This document shows, piece after piece, positions 60,772-64,000 of a stretch of 64,000 nucleotides of DNA. Location of the stretch: contig JAEZNB010000003.1 of assembly GCA_023441965.1 (NCBI GenBank), positions 1-64,000 of the forward strand. Direction: 5' to 3'. A model generated the notes under the pieces. That model did no database searches. It was not told the DNA's origin and saw only the letters and a list, made by a program, of their open reading frames with translations. The position numbers and the translations under genes are program-made. Numbering within the stretch: the first letter of the stretch is position 1; the number at the start of each line of letters is the position of its first letter. The stretch comes from Bacillota bacterium (GTDB lineage Bacteria; Bacillota; Clostridia; Lachnospirales; Lachnospiraceae).

Positions 60772-61951
60772 AGCTCACCCTCCTTCTCATAAAGAATAAT
60801 AGGGTGCCGCCGAAGAAGAGCAGGGCTGCCAGGAGCAGGCCCAGACTGATTCTGCCTGCAAACTCATACTGTCCCTGATTGATCCGGATGATTCCTTCCA
60901 TCATATAATAAAAAGGTGTGATGCGGGATAGGCGGAGAATGTCCTGCGGCAGAAACATGATGGGAATGATCCCTCCTCCGATGACTGCAAAATAAAATAC
61001 CAACAGATTCCCTACCAGCATAAATCTCTGAGTGGTCTCGAAAAAGGCGCTTAAGAGCATGGGCATGGTAACACAGAATAAGGCCAGCGAAGAGCCAAAT
61101 AGTCCTATTTCATAAGAAGGCTTATTCCCGCTAAGGATGCAGATTGCAGCGATCACTGAAACCGCCAGAGCCGCTGACAGGAAGATAAGCTTCGCAGCCA
61201 AGAACTGATACAAGGGCATACGGCTTGTCTTAATCCTTAAGAAGGTACCCTGCCGAACTTCTCTCAACAGCTTAAAGCCCGCATATAAGCCCGCATACAT
61301 GAGACCCATAATGAGGATGGAGATCAGATAATATTCGCTGATCCGGGTCTTCGGAAAGCTTGCCACCTCTTGAAAGTTGAAAAACTCCTCCTTGCCCAGG
61401 GCAGTGAAGATCAGCTCCAGGGAGTGGGTAACGTTGGTATCGTCAATCAGCTTCCGATCCGCTCCCTCCAGCTCCATAATATCGTACAGGCCGACGGCAT
61501 TCACCTCAACGGCAGAGATAAATTTCTCATAGCCGAAAAGCACGTTCTGGAAGAGAATGGCCTTCGTCGTGTCCTTAATGTTAATTGTAACATTGATGGG
61601 CAGATGTTCAATCTCTATCATATTCTGGGCGAAGCCCTTCGGAATCTCGATATAGATATCCAGCTCACCCTTCTCAAAGGCTCTTTTCACCTCTTGCTCC
61701 TCACCAATGGTTACGGTAATGAAGTTGGAGAAGGTTTCGCTACCGCGAAAGTATCCGAGCAGGAGGTCAGAATAGGTACTGTCGTCATTATTGATGACGC
61801 CAAGCCGTAGGTGGTCCGCCAGCATCTCCTCTACATTCTTCCTATTATAAGAAGTGCCTATTATAATTATAATAAGCACCGTAAGTATTCCCAACCATAT
61901 TTTTTTATCCGCGAAGAGCTCTTTGACCTCTTTTATCATGGTATTCAGCAT
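60758..61951 (-). CDS. ABC-2 type permease (first of a pair)
   Basis: 397 residues, same architecture as its neighbour: MLNTMIKEVKELFADKKIWL then a helix (GILTVLIIIIIGTSY), a large outer loop (LRLGVINNDDSTYSDLLL onward to about residue 205), and a cluster of C-terminal helices. The two probably form a heterodimeric exporter channel. It lies 22 bases after the rhomboid-like gene. The usual ATP-binding gene upstream is missing from this window. Confidence 0.82.
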   Translation of the reverse strand: MLNTMIKEVKELFADKKIWLGILTVLIIIIIGTSYNRKNVEEMLADHLRLGVINNDDSTYSDLLLGYFRGSETFSNFITVTIGEEQEVKRAFEKGELDIYIEIPKGFAQNMIEIEHLPINVTINIKDTTKAILFQNVLFGYEKFISAVEVNAVGLYDIMELEGADRKLIDDTNVTHSLELIFTALGKEEFFNFQEVASFPKTRISEYYLISILIMGLMYAGLYAGFKLLREVRQGTFLRIKTSRMPLYQFLAAKLIFLSAALAVSVIAAICILSGNKPSYEIGLFGSSLALFCVTMPMLLSAFFETTQRFMLVGNLLVFYFAVIGGGIIPIMFLPQDILRLSRITPFYYMMEGIIRINQGQYEFAGRISLGLLLAALLFFGGTLLFFMRRRVSYEEV

Positions 61952-61973
61952 TTATGCCTCCAGGAAGCCCCGG

Positions 61974-62870
61974 CTATTCAGGCCTGTCCTCTTTCTTCAC
62001 GTGCTCATGAGTAAATAAATGATCCATGCAATATTCATAATTACCGTCACACTTAGAGCAGAACCTGAATTCCAGCTGGTCATTATCCAGCTCCGTTCTG
62101 CCGCAGACGGCACATTTATGTCTGGTGATCACATTCCGACCGTTGAACTGAATCACATTACCGCTATTCCTGCCCTCTTTCATCTGCCTGCGGTACTTGG
62201 CCCTCCGTTCGATCTCCCGCGGGGACATTCTCCGGTAGTTCCTGGTCACAAGGAAGAATATGGCGAAGTTAAACAGAGATACCACAATCGGGATAACTCC
62301 CCAAGGATAACCTCCCTTCACCAGCTTGTAGGTCGTAAATCCGTATAAGGCCAAAGAAATCCATGCCCAGTATTTTGCCTTCACCGGTATCAGGAAATAA
62401 ATATAGAACTGCATATCCGGATACAGCACGGCAAAGGCTAAAAACAGAGAGGAATAAAGCAAATCCAAGGGCTGGTTCAACAGCATGCCAAAGGCATCAA
62501 AAAGATGAATACCGAAAATCAGATATACGATCAGGGATGCTATGATGTTATACAGGATGCCCGAGAAAAAGTAGAAATTCAAGCGGAAAGCACCCCAGGA
62601 CTTTTCCAGAGAACTGCCTATAAAATAAAAAATATAAGCCCGGAGCAAGACAAGGAAAAGATCGTTCATAAAGGAAATTGGTATCATAAAGGTAAGCAGT
62701 CTCCAGACCTGTCCCCTGGCTACCATCCTAAAATCCAGACCCAAATAAAGAATCAGCTCCGGAAAAAAGCTTCCGATCAATAAGCCCAGCACATAAATCA
62801 GGGCAAAATATTTCATCAGATTCGGTATGGCATATCTTCCGAATTTACGCTCAAATTTATCGAAACCCAT
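61974..62870 (-). CDS. Rhomboid-fold membrane protein with C-terminal zinc ribbon, likely non-catalytic
   Basis: 298 residues, about six helices. The opening (PNLMKYFALIYVLGLLIGSF then VARGQVWRLLTFMIPIS) is that of rhomboid-fold proteins, but the GxSG serine motif and the catalytic His region in the sixth helix are absent, so this looks like a pseudoprotease. The last 55 residues have CAVCGRT and FRFCSKCDGNYEYCMDHLF, a probable zinc ribbon. The binding of a client or partner, rather than cleavage, is the likely job. It precedes the permease pair; a hairpin lies just before its ribosome binding site. Confidence 0.75.
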   Translation of the reverse strand: MGFDKFERKFGRYAIPNLMKYFALIYVLGLLIGSFFPELILYLGLDFRMVARGQVWRLLTFMIPISFMNDLFLVLLRAYIFYFIGSSLEKSWGAFRLNFYFFSGILYNIIASLIVYLIFGIHLFDAFGMLLNQPLDLLYSSLFLAFAVLYPDMQFYIYFLIPVKAKYWAWISLALYGFTTYKLVKGGYPWGVIPIVVSLFNFAIFFLVTRNYRRMSPREIERRAKYRRQMKEGRNSGNVIQFNGRNVITRHKCAVCGRTELDNDQLEFRFCSKCDGNYEYCMDHLFTHEHVKKEDRPE

Positions 62871-62883
62871 AAAAACGCCTCCA

Positions 62884-62915
62884 TGCTGCCGCTACCCAGT
62901 GCTATGGGTTCAGCA
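62884..62915 (-). promoter_or_regulatory. Hairpin next to the rhomboid-like gene ribosome binding site
   Basis: TGCTG (62884-62888) pairs with CAGCA (62911-62915) and, inside, CCCA (62895-62898) with TGGG (62905-62908). The 3' arm on the transcript, TAGCGGCAGCATGGAGG, runs directly into the ribosome binding site and resembles the element at 44245-44260. Confidence 0.45.
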
Positions 62916-62939
62916 AATACTGCTTCTGCTACCCTTTAC

Positions 62940-63875
62940 CTAAAACAGCTTCTTCTTCTTGAAAATCAGAGCGGTGATTGTGGCGATTACTAAGGCCAAC
63001 AGCGTAACCGCAAAGAAACCGAAGGGATTATCCCTGCCGGGGATATGGACAAAGTTCATACCATAAAAGCTGGCAATCATCGTAGGGATGGAAAGCACAA
63101 TCGTGATTGCAGCCAGAAATTTCATTACGATGTTCTGATTATTAGAGATAATAGATGCAAAGGCATCCATGGTTCCGCTTAAGATTCCGCTGTAGATGTT
63201 CGCCATCTCGATCGCCTGCTTATTCTCGATAATCAGATCCTCCAGAAGATCCTCATCCTCGGGATAATGCTTAATATTGTCAATCTTCAGCATCTTCTCG
63301 AATACCACCTCATTGGCTCTTAAGGAGGTGGTGAAGTACACAAGGCTCTTTTCCAATTCAAGCAGCTCTATCAGCTCACGGTTCTGAGTTGATATATGAA
63401 GCTTTCTCTCAATCTCTTCACTCTTCCTGTCAATCGTACGCAGATGCTGAAGGAAGGTGGAAGCATTTCTATATAAGATCTGTAAGATAAATCTTGTCTT
63501 TTTGTAGGTATAGAAATCCCTGACCCGTCCGTCCATAAAGCATTTTAGAATGGGGGATTCCTCCAAACATACAGTAATCAGAATTTCCGTCGTTACGATG
63601 ATACCAAGCGGGATCGTAACATAACGGTCCTTGTCATTTCTTTTTTCCAGGGAAGGAATATCTACTACGATGATAGTATTGTTATCCTCCACCTCGATAC
63701 GCGCTCTTTCTTCTTCGTCGAGGGGTGCCCGAAGATGATTGATATCAATTCCGGTCTTCTCGGCCACCTCCATCAGCTCTGTGGCAGAAGGGCCAGTCAT
63801 CGCAACCCAGCAGCCCTCCGTAATTTCTGTCTGTCTCTGAAGCGTACCTTCCATTGTCTTAAAGATATCGATCAT
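62940..63875 (-). CDS. corA: CorA-family divalent cation transporter
   Basis: Magnesium (or cobalt/nickel) channel that forms pentamers. The large cytoplasmic domain fills residues 1 to about 245, with GIIVTTEILITVC, a helical region from LYRNASTFLQHLR, and LYFTTSLRANE. Two C-terminal helices follow; the first ends with the signature YGMNF (Gly272, Met273, Asn274) and the last in lysines (KKKKLF). 311 residues, typical. AAAGGAG serves the ATG and sits just downstream of a hairpin. It begins a minus-strand run with the rhomboid-like gene. Confidence 0.95.
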   Translation of the reverse strand: MIDIFKTMEGTLQRQTEITEGCWVAMTGPSATELMEVAEKTGIDINHLRAPLDEEERARIEVEDNNTIIVVDIPSLEKRNDKDRYVTIPLGIIVTTEILITVCLEESPILKCFMDGRVRDFYTYKKTRFILQILYRNASTFLQHLRTIDRKSEEIERKLHISTQNRELIELLELEKSLVYFTTSLRANEVVFEKMLKIDNIKHYPEDEDLLEDLIIENKQAIEMANIYSGILSGTMDAFASIISNNQNIVMKFLAAITIVLSIPTMIASFYGMNFVHIPGRDNPFGFFAVTLLALVIATITALIFKKKKLF

Positions 63876-63887
63876 AAATGCTCCTTT

Positions 63888-63911
63888 CCACTGCTAATAG
63901 TATAGCAGTGG
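63888..63911 (-). promoter_or_regulatory. Hairpin upstream of corA ribosome binding site
   Basis: CCACTGCTA (63888-63896) and TAGCAGTGG (63903-63911) form a perfect 9-base stem with a 6-base loop, adjacent to the AAAGGAG of corA. It could affect translation start. The remaining 89 bases to the window end show no gene. Confidence 0.5.
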
Positions 63912-64000
63912 CAGGCGTATTTTAATCTTATACGGAGACAAGAGCGCCGAAAGATGAGAATACGAATGAAAACCCGCTGCTATCCGCAGTAAGTGTAATT

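Noticed and set aside
1..64000. tRNA or rRNA genes, insertion sequences, phage genes, integrases
   Set aside because: I read the gaps and found no cloverleaf with a TTCGA-type arm, no transposase or integrase motif, and no flanking direct repeats of an insertion.

Overview
The window looks like a chromosomal core segment from an anaerobic, spore-forming Clostridia bacterium, most likely of the Lachnospiraceae. The evidence is a set of sporulation genes (an alpha/beta-type small acid-soluble spore protein, YlbJ, GerW/YtfJ), acetate formation by Pta-AckA, Gram-positive house-keeping gene order, strong GGAGG ribosome binding sites and TTGACA/TATAAT promoters. I see no rRNA or tRNA gene, CRISPR array, insertion sequence or prophage.

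Layout. 1-7.7 kb (minus strand): ruvA-ruvB, then zapA, a U32/RlhA-like protein, a SEDS glycosyltransferase and its class B penicillin-binding protein (cut by the window edge). 7.7-11.6 kb: an unusual fusion of a CmpB-type membrane domain to a complete cardiolipin synthase, and a divergent YprB-like exonuclease. 11.6-24.8 kb: a galacturonate/galacturonide utilisation locus. uxaB-uxaA diverge from uxaC and a GH4 enzyme with the CHEV motif of alpha-galacturonidases. A second operon runs solute-binding lipoprotein, two CUT1 permeases, a GH65-like enzyme and an AraC regulator. Together they would import oligosaccharides, release galacturonate and convert it to 2-keto-3-deoxygluconate; KDG kinase and aldolase are not here.

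25-34.5 kb: rpmF, DUF177, ackA, pta, tmcAL, pepF, ylbJ, a DivIVA-like coiled coil, coaD and rsmD. This is the Bacillus ylbH-I-J / ylbM-N-rpmF neighbourhood, rearranged and with ackA-pta and pepF inserted. 34.7-39.4 kb: a VPKTG-anchored repeat surface protein, the spore protein, citrate synthase and a stand-alone CmpB protein. 39.4-47.4 kb: an envelope operon of two family 2 glycosyltransferases, two large multi-pass proteins and an L,D-transpeptidase, with a strongly structured RNA element inside it.

47.5-55.5 kb: recG, a YtrA-type GntR/ABC operon with a clear operator, a DUF1653 protein, fakA, asp23/yloU, a previously uncalled 46-residue membrane protein and rpmB. 55.6-64 kb: DUF523, GerW and DUF2953 proteins, two uncharacterised proteins, a pair of ABC-2 permeases without an ATPase, a rhomboid-fold protein lacking the catalytic residues and fused to a zinc ribbon, and a CorA transporter.

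The items most worth a second look are the CmpB-cardiolipin synthase fusion, the structured element at 44139-44260 with related hairpins next to other ribosome binding sites, the nested RNA structures between the solute-binding protein and its permeases, and the ATPase-less permease cluster. All family assignments come from reading the proteins; no database search was run.
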